A stretch of 64,000 bases of DNA, taken from positions 930,001-994,000 of the forward strand of contig OZ252008.1 in NCBI GenBank assembly GCA_965246995.1, read 5' to 3'. The stretch is from VXRJ01 sp965246995 (lineage in GTDB: Bacteria > Acidobacteriota > Vicinamibacteria > Vicinamibacterales > UBA8438). Position numbers and translations under genes: made by a program. The notes under the pieces are model-generated. The model was not told the DNA's origin and did no database searches. It saw nothing but the letters and a program-made list of their open reading frames with translations. How positions within the stretch are numbered: the stretch's first letter is position 1; each line of letters begins with the position of its first letter. Of this stretch, positions 26,285 to 34,576 are shown in pieces.

Positions 26285-26325
26285 AGGCGCCCGTGGTGAA
26301 ACCTCGCGTAGCACCGCCACGGGCG
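26285..26325. repeat. Partial copy of MITE-like terminal repeat, forming a hairpin
   Basis: 32 bp at 26285-26316 match the end of the 180-bp element at 50151-50330 (minus-strand reading) with two mismatches. The copy also holds CGCCCGTGG at 26289-26297 paired with CCACGGGCG at 26317-26325, a 9-bp stem. It lies between fadN and the regulatory-like/TPR gene, directly after the stop of the latter, so it could act as a weak terminator. Confidence 0.6.
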
Positions 26326-26326
26326 G

Positions 26327-27319
26327 TTAGGGGAGCGCGGCGAGCGTTGCCTGCGCCTGGGCGCCTTCGGCGGAATCAGGCGCGACGTCAACGACCCGCT
26401 GGAAGTACTCCTTGGCGGTGGCTATGTCGCCCAGGTTGAGTGCCACTAGCGCGCGCTTGAAGAGCGGCATCGCCCAGTTCCCGTCGACCGAGATCGCCTT
26501 CTCGTACCACTCCGCCGCCTCTTCCGCCGCACCGCGCGCGAACGCCTGCTCGCCCTGGTTGTAGAGATCTTCCCGCGATGCGCTCAAGCTGGAGGCAGTC
26601 TCTTCGAGCAGCTGCAGTTCCTCGGGCGTGGCGGTGCCGGAAGCCATCCGCTGCCGGGCGCGCGCCACCAGGATGACCTGGTTGCCCGGATCCGCCTCGA
26701 GCGCCCGATCGTAAGCTGCGATCGCCGCGTCGTACTGCGTCTGCACGGCGTAGGCATTACCGATATTGACATGCAGCCGCGACAGCTGCGGGAGTTGCTC
26801 GAGGATCGACTCGTATCCGCTGATCGCCTGGTCGTAGTTGCCGGTGTTGTAGGCCTCATCCGCCGCGCTCTGGGCCGCTTCGATCCCGTCGAGATCGACT
26901 CCCTCTACCGCTTCCGCGCCGAGCGCCTGCTCGAGCGGGTGGAGAATGCGGTTCAACTGGAAGTCGACCGGCGGCGTTCGGGTCTGCGTCACCATGGCAG
27001 GTCCCTGGCTCGACAAGAAGCCACGCGGCTCGCCGTTCGCTGCTCCGCATTCCGCACCACAGTCGGCCCGGAACACCCACTGGCCGCTCGCGAGCCCCAG
27101 GACGGCGTAGCGTCCGTCGTCTTCGGTTGTCGTCTCGAATTCGGGCGGGTTCGCGGTGGGGTTGGTGGCCGTAATCGTGACGCCGGCCAGCGGGTTCCCG
27201 TTCTCGCCGGTCACCGTGCCGCCGACGCGTCCACGCTGCCCGTAGGCGGTGGCTGCGACCGCCAGCACGAGCAACGCTGCGACGCCGGAAAAGACAGCGT
27301 GACGTGAAAGCAGACTCAT
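26327..27319 (-). CDS. Secreted regulatory-like/TPR protein
   Basis: 330 aa. A signal peptide (about 1-28, ending TAYGQ) is followed by a carboxypeptidase-regulatory-like beta sandwich (about 30-100: GGTVTGENGNPLAGVTITA through GRYAVLGLASGQWVF) and then four to five TPR repeats (YNTGNYDQAISGYESIL, AVQTQYDAAIAAYDRAL, and others). TPRs usually hold protein partners, so an assembly or scaffold role outside the cytoplasm is likely. A GAGGAG site precedes the ATG, and a TATAAT box lies on the minus strand upstream. A smaller paralogue is at 34577-35230. Confidence 0.75.
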   Translation of the reverse strand: MSLLSRHAVFSGVAALLVLAVAATAYGQRGRVGGTVTGENGNPLAGVTITATNPTANPPEFETTTEDDGRYAVLGLASGQWVFRADCGAECGAANGEPRGFLSSQGPAMVTQTRTPPVDFQLNRILHPLEQALGAEAVEGVDLDGIEAAQSAADEAYNTGNYDQAISGYESILEQLPQLSRLHVNIGNAYAVQTQYDAAIAAYDRALEADPGNQVILVARARQRMASGTATPEELQLLEETASSLSASREDLYNQGEQAFARGAAEEAAEWYEKAISVDGNWAMPLFKRALVALNLGDIATAKEYFQRVVDVAPDSAEGAQAQATLAALP

Positions 27320-27363
27320 CGCAAACTCCTCGGAACCCCGTTCAGAAGGGCCATCATCGCATC

Positions 27364-27389
27364 ATTATATCCGAACCGGGCGGTATCAT
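27364..27389. promoter_or_regulatory. Divergent -10 boxes (TPR gene / M23 gene)
   Basis: Minus-strand TATAAT at 27369-27364 lies about 44 nt before the TPR gene ATG, giving a short leader with a ribosome binding site. Plus-strand TATCAT at 27384-27389 lies 6 nt before the ATG at 27396, a leaderless-type arrangement. Confidence 0.5.
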
Positions 27390-27395
27390 TAGGGG

Positions 27396-28808
27396 ATGAT
27401 TCGAGCAGGAGTTGGCCTTGCCGCGGGCCTTGCGATCGGCGGCGCCCTGGCAGCCTGGGTCTCTGCGGGACGGGCGGAGAGCCCGGCGATCGCCATCGTG
27501 GAGCCTGCGACGTACATCGGGCGGACTGCGGCGTTCGTCGCCACCGCCGAGGCGCCCGGCGCGGAATTCACCGCGCTCGACGCGTACGTCGAACAGGGCG
27601 GGATCATCCATCCGCTCTTCTCGCTCGATGGTGGGGCGGCGGCGGCGCAAGCGGCGGTGGATCAGGAGACCCAGACCCGCCTTCGCATCAGCCGGACGTT
27701 CGATCGTGAGACCCACCCGGAGCTTGTGCCGGGACCGGCGCGCGTCGTCGTCAGCGCCACGCGTCCGGTGCTGTTCGGTCTGCGCGAGCGGAGCAACGAG
27801 TTGGCGGTTGACGTCACGGTCCGTTTCGATCCTCCGCGGCTGACGCCGGTATCCACCTTCCACTACATCAACCATGGCGGATCGGAGCTGGTGGTCTACC
27901 GCCTGACGCCGGATGATGCGGATTCGGGCGTACGGGTGGGTGACCGGGAATATCCTGGCTTTCCGCTCTCGGCGGTTGGCATCGACGGACCGCCCGACCT
28001 GCGCGTCGCCCTCTTCGCGCTGCTGCACGAGCAGGATCTCGGCACAGGGATCGAGCTGTGGGGACGCGATCCGGCAGGCAACGAGGCGTCTGCCCCGTTC
28101 GATCACCGCGTCTTCGAACGCCGGTTCCGGCGGGCGCGCCTGCCGGTGGGTGACGCGTTCCTGCGCCGCGTAGTCCCGCCAATCGCGGCGCAGGCCCCGG
28201 AACTGGCCGATGAGGACGTGGACGCCGAGACGGAGGTGTCGGACCTCCTTGACCTCTACCTCTTCATCAACCGCGAACTTCGCCGGCAGAACCGCGACAC
28301 AGTCGCCGGGCTCGCGGAGCAGACCGCTTCGGAACAGCTCTGGGACGGTCCCTTCCGGCAACTGGCCGATACGCAGGTGGAGTCAGGCTTCGCGGATTAC
28401 CGCACCTACCTCTACGCCGGAGAAGAGGTCGATCAGCAGGTGCATCTCGGCTTCGATCTCTCGTCGACGGTGAACGCTCCGGTTTCCGCCGCGAACGCCG
28501 GTACCGTCATCTTCACGGGCTACCTGGGCATCTTCGGTAACTGCGTCGTGGTTGATCATGGTCTCGGTCTGCAGTCGCTCTACGCACACCTTTCGACCAT
28601 CGATGTCGCCGTCGGCGACGCGGTAGGGCTCGGCGCACAGCTCGGCCTGAGCGGCCAGACCGGCCTGGCGGGGGGGGATCATCTCCACTTCGCGATGCTG
28701 CTGCAGGGCCGGCCGGTAACGCCGATGGAGTGGTGGGATCCACATTGGATCGAAGATCGGATCACGCGCAAGTTGCGCGCGGCGTCCGGCGCGCCCCCCG
28801 CAGGGTGA
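27396..28808 (+). CDS. M23-family metallopeptidase
   Basis: 470 aa, membrane-anchored or exported (hydrophobic N-terminus MIRAGVGLAAGLAIGGALAAW). Most of the protein is a unique beta-rich region; the last third is a LytM/M23 domain. Its zinc-binding motifs are HLGFD, in QQVHLGFDLSS, and HLHF, in GGDHLHFAML, both intact, so endopeptidase activity on peptidoglycan cross-links is expected. NCVVVDHGLGLQSLYAHLS is the other conserved block. Start ATG with TATCAT only 6 nt upstream. Confidence 0.85.
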   Translation: MIRAGVGLAAGLAIGGALAAWVSAGRAESPAIAIVEPATYIGRTAAFVATAEAPGAEFTALDAYVEQGGIIHPLFSLDGGAAAAQAAVDQETQTRLRISRTFDRETHPELVPGPARVVVSATRPVLFGLRERSNELAVDVTVRFDPPRLTPVSTFHYINHGGSELVVYRLTPDDADSGVRVGDREYPGFPLSAVGIDGPPDLRVALFALLHEQDLGTGIELWGRDPAGNEASAPFDHRVFERRFRRARLPVGDAFLRRVVPPIAAQAPELADEDVDAETEVSDLLDLYLFINRELRRQNRDTVAGLAEQTASEQLWDGPFRQLADTQVESGFADYRTYLYAGEEVDQQVHLGFDLSSTVNAPVSAANAGTVIFTGYLGIFGNCVVVDHGLGLQSLYAHLSTIDVAVGDAVGLGAQLGLSGQTGLAGGDHLHFAMLLQGRPVTPMEWWDPHWIEDRITRKLRAASGAPPAG

Positions 28809-28829
28809 TCCGGGCGTTGCGCTCCCGGT

Positions 28830-28835
28830 TATAAT
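28830..28835 (+). promoter_or_regulatory. -10 box upstream of the cupredoxin/ctaA/ctaB genes
   Basis: TATAAT about 90 nt before the ATG at 28925 gives a leader of roughly 80 nt with an AGGAG ribosome binding site. The genes behind it are close together and on one strand, so this may drive the whole haem-A synthesis group. Confidence 0.45.
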
Positions 28836-28924
28836 TGTCGGGATAGACGCGCGCTCGGGCCCCGCAACCGTGACTGCGACCTTCCCACTATCACAGTATC
28901 CACACCGCGCAGGAGAGAAGCTTG

Positions 28925-29704
28925 ATGCGACAGCGAACATTCTGGACTATCGTCTCACTCGTGGCGATCGCGACAGCCGTCGCGTGCAGCCGCCGCTCCG
29001 ATGTGCCGCCCGTCTCGGTGATTCCCGAAGGGGGAGGCGGCGGTGCCAGCATGGCAGCGGGCGCCACCGGCACCAGCCAGGTAACCGGTACGATCTCGTT
29101 CGACGGCACGCCGCCGCCGGCAGAAACGATCCGGATGAATTCCGACCCCGTCTGCGTCATGGAGGCGACGGACAACGAGACCGAGTACCACGTCGTCGGT
29201 GACGGCGGCGGCCTTGGCAATGTTTTCGTCTACGTGAAGGAGGGGATTACAGGGACGTATCCGACGCCGGGCGATCCGGTGCTCCTCAATCAGCAAGGCT
29301 GTCGCTACACGCCGCATGTTTTCGGCGTGCAAATGGGCCAGACGGTGACGATCCAGAACTCCGACCCGACGCTGCACAACATCCACGCCAGGCCGACGCA
29401 GAACGCCGAGTTCAACACCGGCCAACCCATTCAGGGGATGACCATGGACCGCACGTTCGATCAGGTCGAGGTGATGGTGCCGTTCAGGTGCGACGTCCAT
29501 GGCTGGATGAACGCCTACGTGGGCGTGCTCTCCCATCCCTACTTCGCTACCACCGGTTCCGATGGCAGTTTCGACATCTCAAACCTGCCGGCCGGTGACT
29601 ACGTGATCGAGGCGTGGCACGAAGTGCTTGGCGCGCAGACGCGGAGCATCACTGTCGGCGACGGCGCCTCCGCCGAGGTGTCGTTTACCTTCAGCGCCGG
29701 TTGA
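28925..29704 (+). CDS. Cupredoxin lipoprotein with regulatory-like tail
   Basis: 259 aa. The signal ends in TAVACS, a lipobox. Copper-site residues are visible: His in TLHNIHA, and CDVHGWMNA, which supplies Cys, His and Met. A carboxypeptidase-regulatory-like module (GSDGSFDISNLPAGDYVIEAW) follows. It probably carries electrons or delivers copper at the outer face of a membrane. It directly precedes the haem A/O genes, so a link to cytochrome oxidase is likely by context. AGGAG precedes the ATG; a TTG codon lies immediately before it. Confidence 0.8.
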   Translation: MRQRTFWTIVSLVAIATAVACSRRSDVPPVSVIPEGGGGGASMAAGATGTSQVTGTISFDGTPPPAETIRMNSDPVCVMEATDNETEYHVVGDGGGLGNVFVYVKEGITGTYPTPGDPVLLNQQGCRYTPHVFGVQMGQTVTIQNSDPTLHNIHARPTQNAEFNTGQPIQGMTMDRTFDQVEVMVPFRCDVHGWMNAYVGVLSHPYFATTGSDGSFDISNLPAGDYVIEAWHEVLGAQTRSITVGDGASAEVSFTFSAG

Positions 29705-29728
29705 TACCTCGGCCGGCGGGGGGGCGAC

Positions 29729-30736
29729 GTGCGCTGGCTGCATCGCTACATTCGGCTTCTGGCCGTGGCGTCGCTCCTGCTGATCACGGCGGGGGGACTG
29801 GTGACAAGCACCGGTTCCGGTCTTGCCGTGCCCGACTGGCCGAACACGTACGGCTATTTCATGTTCGCGTTCCCCCTCTCGAGCATGGTGGGGGGGATCT
29901 TCTACGAGCATGGTCACCGGCTAATCGCGAGCGTCGTCGGCATGCTGACGATCGGCTTGGCGGTCTGGCTGGCGTGGGTCGAGCCACGTCCGTGGGTACG
30001 CCGCCTCGGCTGGATCGCCCTCGCGGCGGTAGTCCTGCAGGGAATCCTGGGGGGGATTACCGTTCTCTATTTTCTCCCGGCGGCGATCTCGATCAGCCAC
30101 GCGGGACTGGCGCAGCTTTTCTTTGCGTTAGTCGTCAGCCTGGCTATCTTCACGTCGTCCGGATGGCAGGACCATTACGGCACGAGGACGGACACGACCA
30201 ACAGAGTGGACACAGCCGAGGGTGACCGGATCCTGGCGCGGCTGTCGGTGATGCTGCCGGTCGCTATCTACTTGCAGATCCTGGCCGGCGCCACGATGCG
30301 GCACACCGGCGCCGGATTGGCGATCCCGGACTTCCCACTGGTATTCGGAGGTCTCGTGCCACCGGAGTGGACGAGCGCGATTGCGATCCACTACGCGCAC
30401 CGCGTCGGCGCGGTGGCGGCTACCGCGTTCGTCTTCGCCGCGGCGGGGCATGTGCTGTATCACCACCGGGAGCGCCATGAGCTGGTGCGGCCGTCGATGC
30501 TGCTTTGCGCATTGGTGGTGGTGCAGGTGCTCCTCGGCGGCTGGACGGTGTGGAGTGAGCGGCACGTGGCGATCAACACCGCGCATGTCGGTGTCGGGGC
30601 GCTACTGCTGATTACGTCGGTTGTCCTGGGGCTGCGGGTGCACCGCGGACGGTTCGCCGACGCCGTGCGGGATCGCCACGACGCGTCACGCGCCGCGGTC
30701 GACTCCGTAAATGCCGGATCGGAGTCGCCGGCATGA
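29729..30736 (+). CDS. ctaA: Haem A synthase (COX15/CtaA)
   Basis: 335-aa polytopic membrane protein that oxidises haem O to haem A for aa3-type oxidases. It has about eight helices in two four-helix halves, each with conserved His: EHGHRLIAS and SHAGL in the first, HYAHRVGA and NTAHVGVG in the second. The pair TGSGLAVPDWP and TGAGLAIPDFP shows the internal duplication typical of the family. GTG start 24 nt after the cupredoxin gene; its stop overlaps ctaB (ATGA). Confidence 0.93.
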   Translation: MRWLHRYIRLLAVASLLLITAGGLVTSTGSGLAVPDWPNTYGYFMFAFPLSSMVGGIFYEHGHRLIASVVGMLTIGLAVWLAWVEPRPWVRRLGWIALAAVVLQGILGGITVLYFLPAAISISHAGLAQLFFALVVSLAIFTSSGWQDHYGTRTDTTNRVDTAEGDRILARLSVMLPVAIYLQILAGATMRHTGAGLAIPDFPLVFGGLVPPEWTSAIAIHYAHRVGAVAATAFVFAAAGHVLYHHRERHELVRPSMLLCALVVVQVLLGGWTVWSERHVAINTAHVGVGALLLITSVVLGLRVHRGRFADAVRDRHDASRAAVDSVNAGSESPA

Positions 30737-31632
30737 GCGTGCCCAGGACCGGCACCGTCCCGCTTGTCGCCGCGCCTCTCCGCGCAGCCCATTTTCTTGC
30801 GCTGACGAAACCGCGACTCAACTCGCTGGTGGTCGCCTCGACCGGCGTCGGCTACTGGCTGGGCGCAACCGGTCCGTTGGACCTGCTGGTGATACTCCAC
30901 CTGCTGGTGGGCACGGCGCTCGTGGCGGGAAGTGCGGCGGCGCTGAATCAGGTGGAGGAGCGCGAGATCGACGCTCGGATGGCGCGGACGCGGGCGCGTC
31001 CCCTGCCGGCCAACCGCGTCACGCCTCTGGAGGCGCGGCTGTTCGGCGCCCTGCTGGGCGTCGTTGGCCTGCTCGAGCTGACATTGCGCGTGCATCCGCT
31101 CGCCGCGGCGGTCGCACTGGCGACATTGCTGAGCTATGTCTGGATCTACACGCCGCTAAAGCGCCGGACCTGGTGGGCGACCGTCGTCGGTGCCGTGCCG
31201 GGCGCGCTGCCGCCCGTGATCGGTTGGGCCGCCGCGCGCGGTGCACTCGGCGTAGAGGCGCTGGTGCTGTTCGGAATCCTCTTCTTCTGGCAGATTCCGC
31301 ACTTTCATGCGCTGTCCTGGCTCTATCGTGATGACTACATCCGGGCCGGACTGCCCCTTCTGGCGGCGTGCGACCCGGATGGCCAGCGGACGGCGCGCCA
31401 TGCGCTCGGCTTTGCGGCGGCGCTCGTCCCCGTCAGCCTGACCCCGGCGTTGGTCGGCCTGGGTGGGAACGGCTACCTGGTGGTGGCGGCACTGCTCGGA
31501 GGTCTCTTCGTGCTGCTTGCGGCCTTGTTTCTGCAGCGGCGCACAGAGCGGCGCGCGCGCTCTCTCTTCGTCGGGTCGCTGATCTACCTGCCGGTGGTCT
31601 GGAGCGCTCTGCTCATGGAGCGGATGTTGTGA
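30733..31632 (+). CDS. ctaB: Protohaem IX farnesyltransferase (haem O synthase)
   Basis: 299 aa, UbiA-type prenyltransferase with about nine helices. It attaches a farnesyl chain to haem B, giving haem O, the substrate of CtaA. The first polar motif is NQVEEREIDARMARTRARPLP and the second is YRDDYIRAGLPLL. The start codon overlaps the ctaA stop by ATGA, so the two are translationally coupled. No oxidase subunit gene lies in the window. Confidence 0.93.
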   Translation: MSVPRTGTVPLVAAPLRAAHFLALTKPRLNSLVVASTGVGYWLGATGPLDLLVILHLLVGTALVAGSAAALNQVEEREIDARMARTRARPLPANRVTPLEARLFGALLGVVGLLELTLRVHPLAAAVALATLLSYVWIYTPLKRRTWWATVVGAVPGALPPVIGWAAARGALGVEALVLFGILFFWQIPHFHALSWLYRDDYIRAGLPLLAACDPDGQRTARHALGFAAALVPVSLTPALVGLGGNGYLVVAALLGGLFVLLAALFLQRRTERRARSLFVGSLIYLPVVWSALLMERML

Positions 31633-31683
31633 CGCCGCGCGCGACATAGGAACAACGCCGCGGGAACGATTCGAGTTGACACA

Positions 31684-32100
31684 ATGCCGGACGTGAGTTG
31701 GCTGCCTCACTTGAACGCGATGCTGAACGCGACGTCCGGCATTCTGCTTTCGGCTGGGTATCTTTCTATCCGCGCCGGCCATATCGGTCGCCATCGCGCC
31801 TGCATGCTGGGTGCGGTCACCGTGTCGTGCATCTTTCTGGTCTCGTACGTCATCTATCACCTGGAAGTAGGGTCGGTCCCGTTCACCGGAGAGGGTTCGA
31901 TCCGGACCGTCTACTTCGCGGTCCTCATCCCGCACGCGGTGCTGGCTGCCGTCACCGTGCCGCTGGCCGCCATCACGCTGATTCGCGCGCTCCGTGAACG
32001 GTTCGAGCAGCATGTGGCGATTGCGCGATGGACGCTGCCGATCTGGATCTACGTTTGCATCAGCGGTGTTGTCGTGTACTGGATGCTCTACCAGATGTGA
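31684..32100 (+). CDS. DUF420 membrane protein (CtaM-like)
   Basis: 138 aa with four predicted helices. Conserved features are HLNAMLNATSGILLSAGY, HRACML, SYVIYHLEVGSVPFTG and YFAVLIPHAVLAA, with several conserved His typical of DUF420. In Firmicutes DUF420 proteins (CtaM) are needed for haem-aa3 oxidase activity. Position right after ctaA-ctaB supports that role here. Gap to ctaB about 50 nt. Confidence 0.85.
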   Translation: MPDVSWLPHLNAMLNATSGILLSAGYLSIRAGHIGRHRACMLGAVTVSCIFLVSYVIYHLEVGSVPFTGEGSIRTVYFAVLIPHAVLAAVTVPLAAITLIRALRERFEQHVAIARWTLPIWIYVCISGVVVYWMLYQM

Positions 32101-32194
32101 TCCGACGCCGGTCCAGAGCTTGCGAATGGCGAAGGCCTGAGCGATGATGGATGCGTTCCGGACAACAGCAGCAGCCTCCCAAGGAGGGTTTGAG

Positions 32195-33247
32195 ATGGAT
32201 CAACGTCTCCGCATGTTCGCCACGTTGCTCACGGTCGTGCTGATGGCTTCGGGGCAGGCCTTCGCCCAGAGCCAGTCCGGGAGTGTCCCGGAAGCGGATC
32301 CGGACTGGGAGATGCCTCGGCTGGCGGACGGCCGGCCCGACCTGCAGGGCTACTGGACCACCCAGACGTTCACGCCGATGGAACGCCCCGAGTATCTGGG
32401 AGATCAGGCGTTCTACAGCGAGGAGGAGTTCGCGGTCCTCGAGTCGCAGTTGACGGTCAACGGGGCCGACCCGCTGGCACGCTTCGTCATCGACATTGCC
32501 GACCCGGAGGAACGCGCGCGGGTTCTCGACCAGAACCACCGCGACGAGACTTACGTGCACTATGACAACGCCATCTGGCTAGGCACCAAGGTACCGAAGG
32601 GGCTGTCGACGCAGCGCACCTCACTGATTACGGACCCGCCGAACGGCCAGATCCCCCCACAGAACGAACAGGCCCAGGCGCGGCGGGCGGCGCGGCGGGC
32701 GGCGCGCGGCGACCGGGGGCCCTTCGACGGCTACGAGATGCGCCCGCACAGCGAGCGCTGCCTCAACTACCGCTACAATGCGCCGCCGCTGCAACCGCCC
32801 TCGTACAACGATATCCACCAGATCTTCCAGACGTCGACGCACGTCGTGATCTTCACCGAGCAGAGCACAAACCCGCCCCGGATTATCCCGATCGACGGAC
32901 GGCCGCCCGTCTCGGAGAAGATCCGCCAGTGGCCGGGTGACTCGCGCGGGCGCTGGGAAGGTGACACCCTGGTCGTCGAGAGCAGCCACTTCAACGACAA
33001 GTCCGAGTGGCAGGGCTCGAGCCGCGATCTCAAGGTCGTGGAGCGGTTCACCCGGGTGTCCGACGGCGGGATCCATTACACGTTCACGGTGGAGGATCCG
33101 GCCACCTGGGACCAGTCCTGGAGCGCCGAGATTCCGATGATGGCCACTGAGGGGCCGATGTACGAGTACGCCTGCCACGAGGGCAATCACGACATCCGGC
33201 ACATCCAGGAGGTCTATCGCAACCTCGAGGAGCAGGAGACCCGCTGA
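32195..33247 (+). CDS. Secreted protein of unknown function (EYACHEGN family)
   Basis: 350 aa. The signal peptide (about 1-25, ending QAFAQ) is clear, and AAGGAGG stands before the ATG. The mature protein begins with PRLADGRPDLQGYW and ends with EYACHEGNHDIRHI. My recollection is that proteins with this ending are common in acidobacteria and some proteobacteria but have no assigned activity. Other notable spots are HSERCLNYRYNAPP, and an Arg/Ala stretch at about residue 165 encoded by a short tandem repeat. It is likely a soluble beta-rich exported protein. Its 3' end meets the convergent serine hydrolase. Confidence 0.7.
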   Translation: MDQRLRMFATLLTVVLMASGQAFAQSQSGSVPEADPDWEMPRLADGRPDLQGYWTTQTFTPMERPEYLGDQAFYSEEEFAVLESQLTVNGADPLARFVIDIADPEERARVLDQNHRDETYVHYDNAIWLGTKVPKGLSTQRTSLITDPPNGQIPPQNEQAQARRAARRAARGDRGPFDGYEMRPHSERCLNYRYNAPPLQPPSYNDIHQIFQTSTHVVIFTEQSTNPPRIIPIDGRPPVSEKIRQWPGDSRGRWEGDTLVVESSHFNDKSEWQGSSRDLKVVERFTRVSDGGIHYTFTVEDPATWDQSWSAEIPMMATEGPMYEYACHEGNHDIRHIQEVYRNLEEQETR

Positions 33248-33248
33248 C

Positions 33249-33266
33249 GCCGGGCTCCTAGCCGGC
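33249..33266. terminator. Hairpin between convergent genes
   Basis: GCCGG (33249-33253) pairs with CCGGC (33262-33266) across an 8-nt loop, at the tail-to-tail junction of two genes. There is no T-run, so intrinsic termination is only possible, not shown. Confidence 0.35.
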
Positions 33267-34505
33267 GGCGCTGACCGCGGCAGCCGCCAGTGTTGCCACC
33301 ACTCCCCGCAGCGCGACGACGTTCCCCCCGCCGTCCGGGTGAACGCGGTTCGACAGGAAGACCACTGCCGTTTCGGTCTCCGGATCGATCCAGATCGATG
33401 TCCCGGTGAAACCGGTATGGCCGTACGAGTGGGTGGGCGAGAAGAGATCGCCGCGCGCGGACGAGTAGGGCGAGTCGATGTCCCAACCGAGGGCGCGCCG
33501 GACGGAGAGTGACGGAGGCGTCGATGGCCGCGTCATCCGGTCGACGGTGAGCGGTGAGAGAATCGCCCGGGTTCGGTCCGGCGCCCGGCCCCGTGCGAGC
33601 AGCATGGCGGCAAACCGGGCCAGATCGTCTGCTGTCGAGAACACGCCGGCGTGGCCGGCGACGCCACCCATCCGACGCGCGGTCGGGTCATGCACGGTCC
33701 CGCGCAGCATGACGCCGTCCGGGCTGCCGCATGGCCAACCGAGCGGCGTGCATGCCTCGGTCGGTGCAATCTGCGCTGTCGTATCCGCCCCGGGCCGAAA
33801 CGTCGTCTCGCGCATGCCGAGCGGTTCGAACAGCCGTTCGCGGGCAAAGACATCGAGTGGCCGGCCGCTTACGCGTTCGACGATGGCCCCCAGGAGGATG
33901 AAGTTGAGGTCGCTGTAGATGAAGGTCTCGCCGGGCGGTGATTCGAGCCGCTCGTCGAGAATCCGCCGGAGCGCTTCGTCCGTCCCTTCGAACTCCTCTT
34001 CGAGCGGCAGGTCGGGCCGGAGCCCGGAGACGTGCGTCAGCAACTGCTCGACGGTGACTGTTTCCTTGCCGTGGCGCTCGAAGCCCGGCAGGTGGCGGGC
34101 CACCCGGTCGCGCAGACGAAGAGCGCCGTCCTCGACGAGCGCCATCACGCTCGGAGCCGTTGCCACCACTTTCGTAAGCGAAGCCAGGTCGAACCGCGTC
34201 TCGGCGGTCATCGGCTCGCGCGCCGGGCGGACGGAGCGCAGGCCGAATGCCTCGCGATAGATGGTCCGGTTGCGGTGGACCACGAGGATGACGGCGCCCG
34301 GAAGATGGCCCGCGTCGATCGCTTCCTGAACGACCACGCCGATCCGCGCCAGACGGTCCGCGTCGACAGATGGGGTCGCTCGGGTCTGGTTCGGTGCCGC
34401 CGCGGGGATCGGGGCAGGCGTGAGCAGCGCCACCGTGATGGCGGCGATCCCGAGCCATCGCCGGTCGTGCGGGGCTGGGGTGTTGCCACGGGCTGTCGAG
34501 TGCAT
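33258..34505 (-). CDS. Secreted beta-lactamase-family serine hydrolase
   Basis: 415 aa with a signal peptide. The penicillin-binding/class C fold motifs are SLTK (SxxK, in FDLASLTKVVATAPS), YSDLNF in the place of YxN, and HTGFTG in the place of the KTG box. The family includes esterases, D-aminopeptidases and PBP4*-type carboxypeptidases, so antibiotic hydrolysis should not be inferred. It is convergent with the unknown secreted protein and divergent from the TPR gene at 34577, with which it shares a TATA-rich spot. Confidence 0.82.
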   Translation of the reverse strand: MHSTARGNTPAPHDRRWLGIAAITVALLTPAPIPAAAPNQTRATPSVDADRLARIGVVVQEAIDAGHLPGAVILVVHRNRTIYREAFGLRSVRPAREPMTAETRFDLASLTKVVATAPSVMALVEDGALRLRDRVARHLPGFERHGKETVTVEQLLTHVSGLRPDLPLEEEFEGTDEALRRILDERLESPPGETFIYSDLNFILLGAIVERVSGRPLDVFARERLFEPLGMRETTFRPGADTTAQIAPTEACTPLGWPCGSPDGVMLRGTVHDPTARRMGGVAGHAGVFSTADDLARFAAMLLARGRAPDRTRAILSPLTVDRMTRPSTPPSLSVRRALGWDIDSPYSSARGDLFSPTHSYGHTGFTGTSIWIDPETETAVVFLSNRVHPDGGGNVVALRGVVATLAAAAVSAAG

Positions 34506-34534
34506 CGTCGTAGTTCCGGCGTGGCGGTTCCGAG

Positions 34535-34542
34535 TGTATACT
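34535..34542. promoter_or_regulatory. Shared divergent -10 region
   Basis: TGTATACT gives TATACT on the plus strand (about 34 nt before the ATG at 34577) and TATACA on the minus strand (29 nt before the serine hydrolase ATG). Both genes are plausibly driven from here. Confidence 0.4.
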
Positions 34543-34576
34543 GGCTTTTCTTATTGGTCAGCCCAAGGACAACGGC

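Noticed and set aside
32683..32711. Short GC-rich tandem repeat
   Set aside because: Lies in frame and encodes RRAARRAARG in the unknown secreted protein; simple coding low complexity.
33258..34505. Beta-lactam resistance role for the serine hydrolase
   Set aside because: SxxK and YxN-like motifs are shared by esterases and peptidases; nothing points to beta-lactam hydrolysis.
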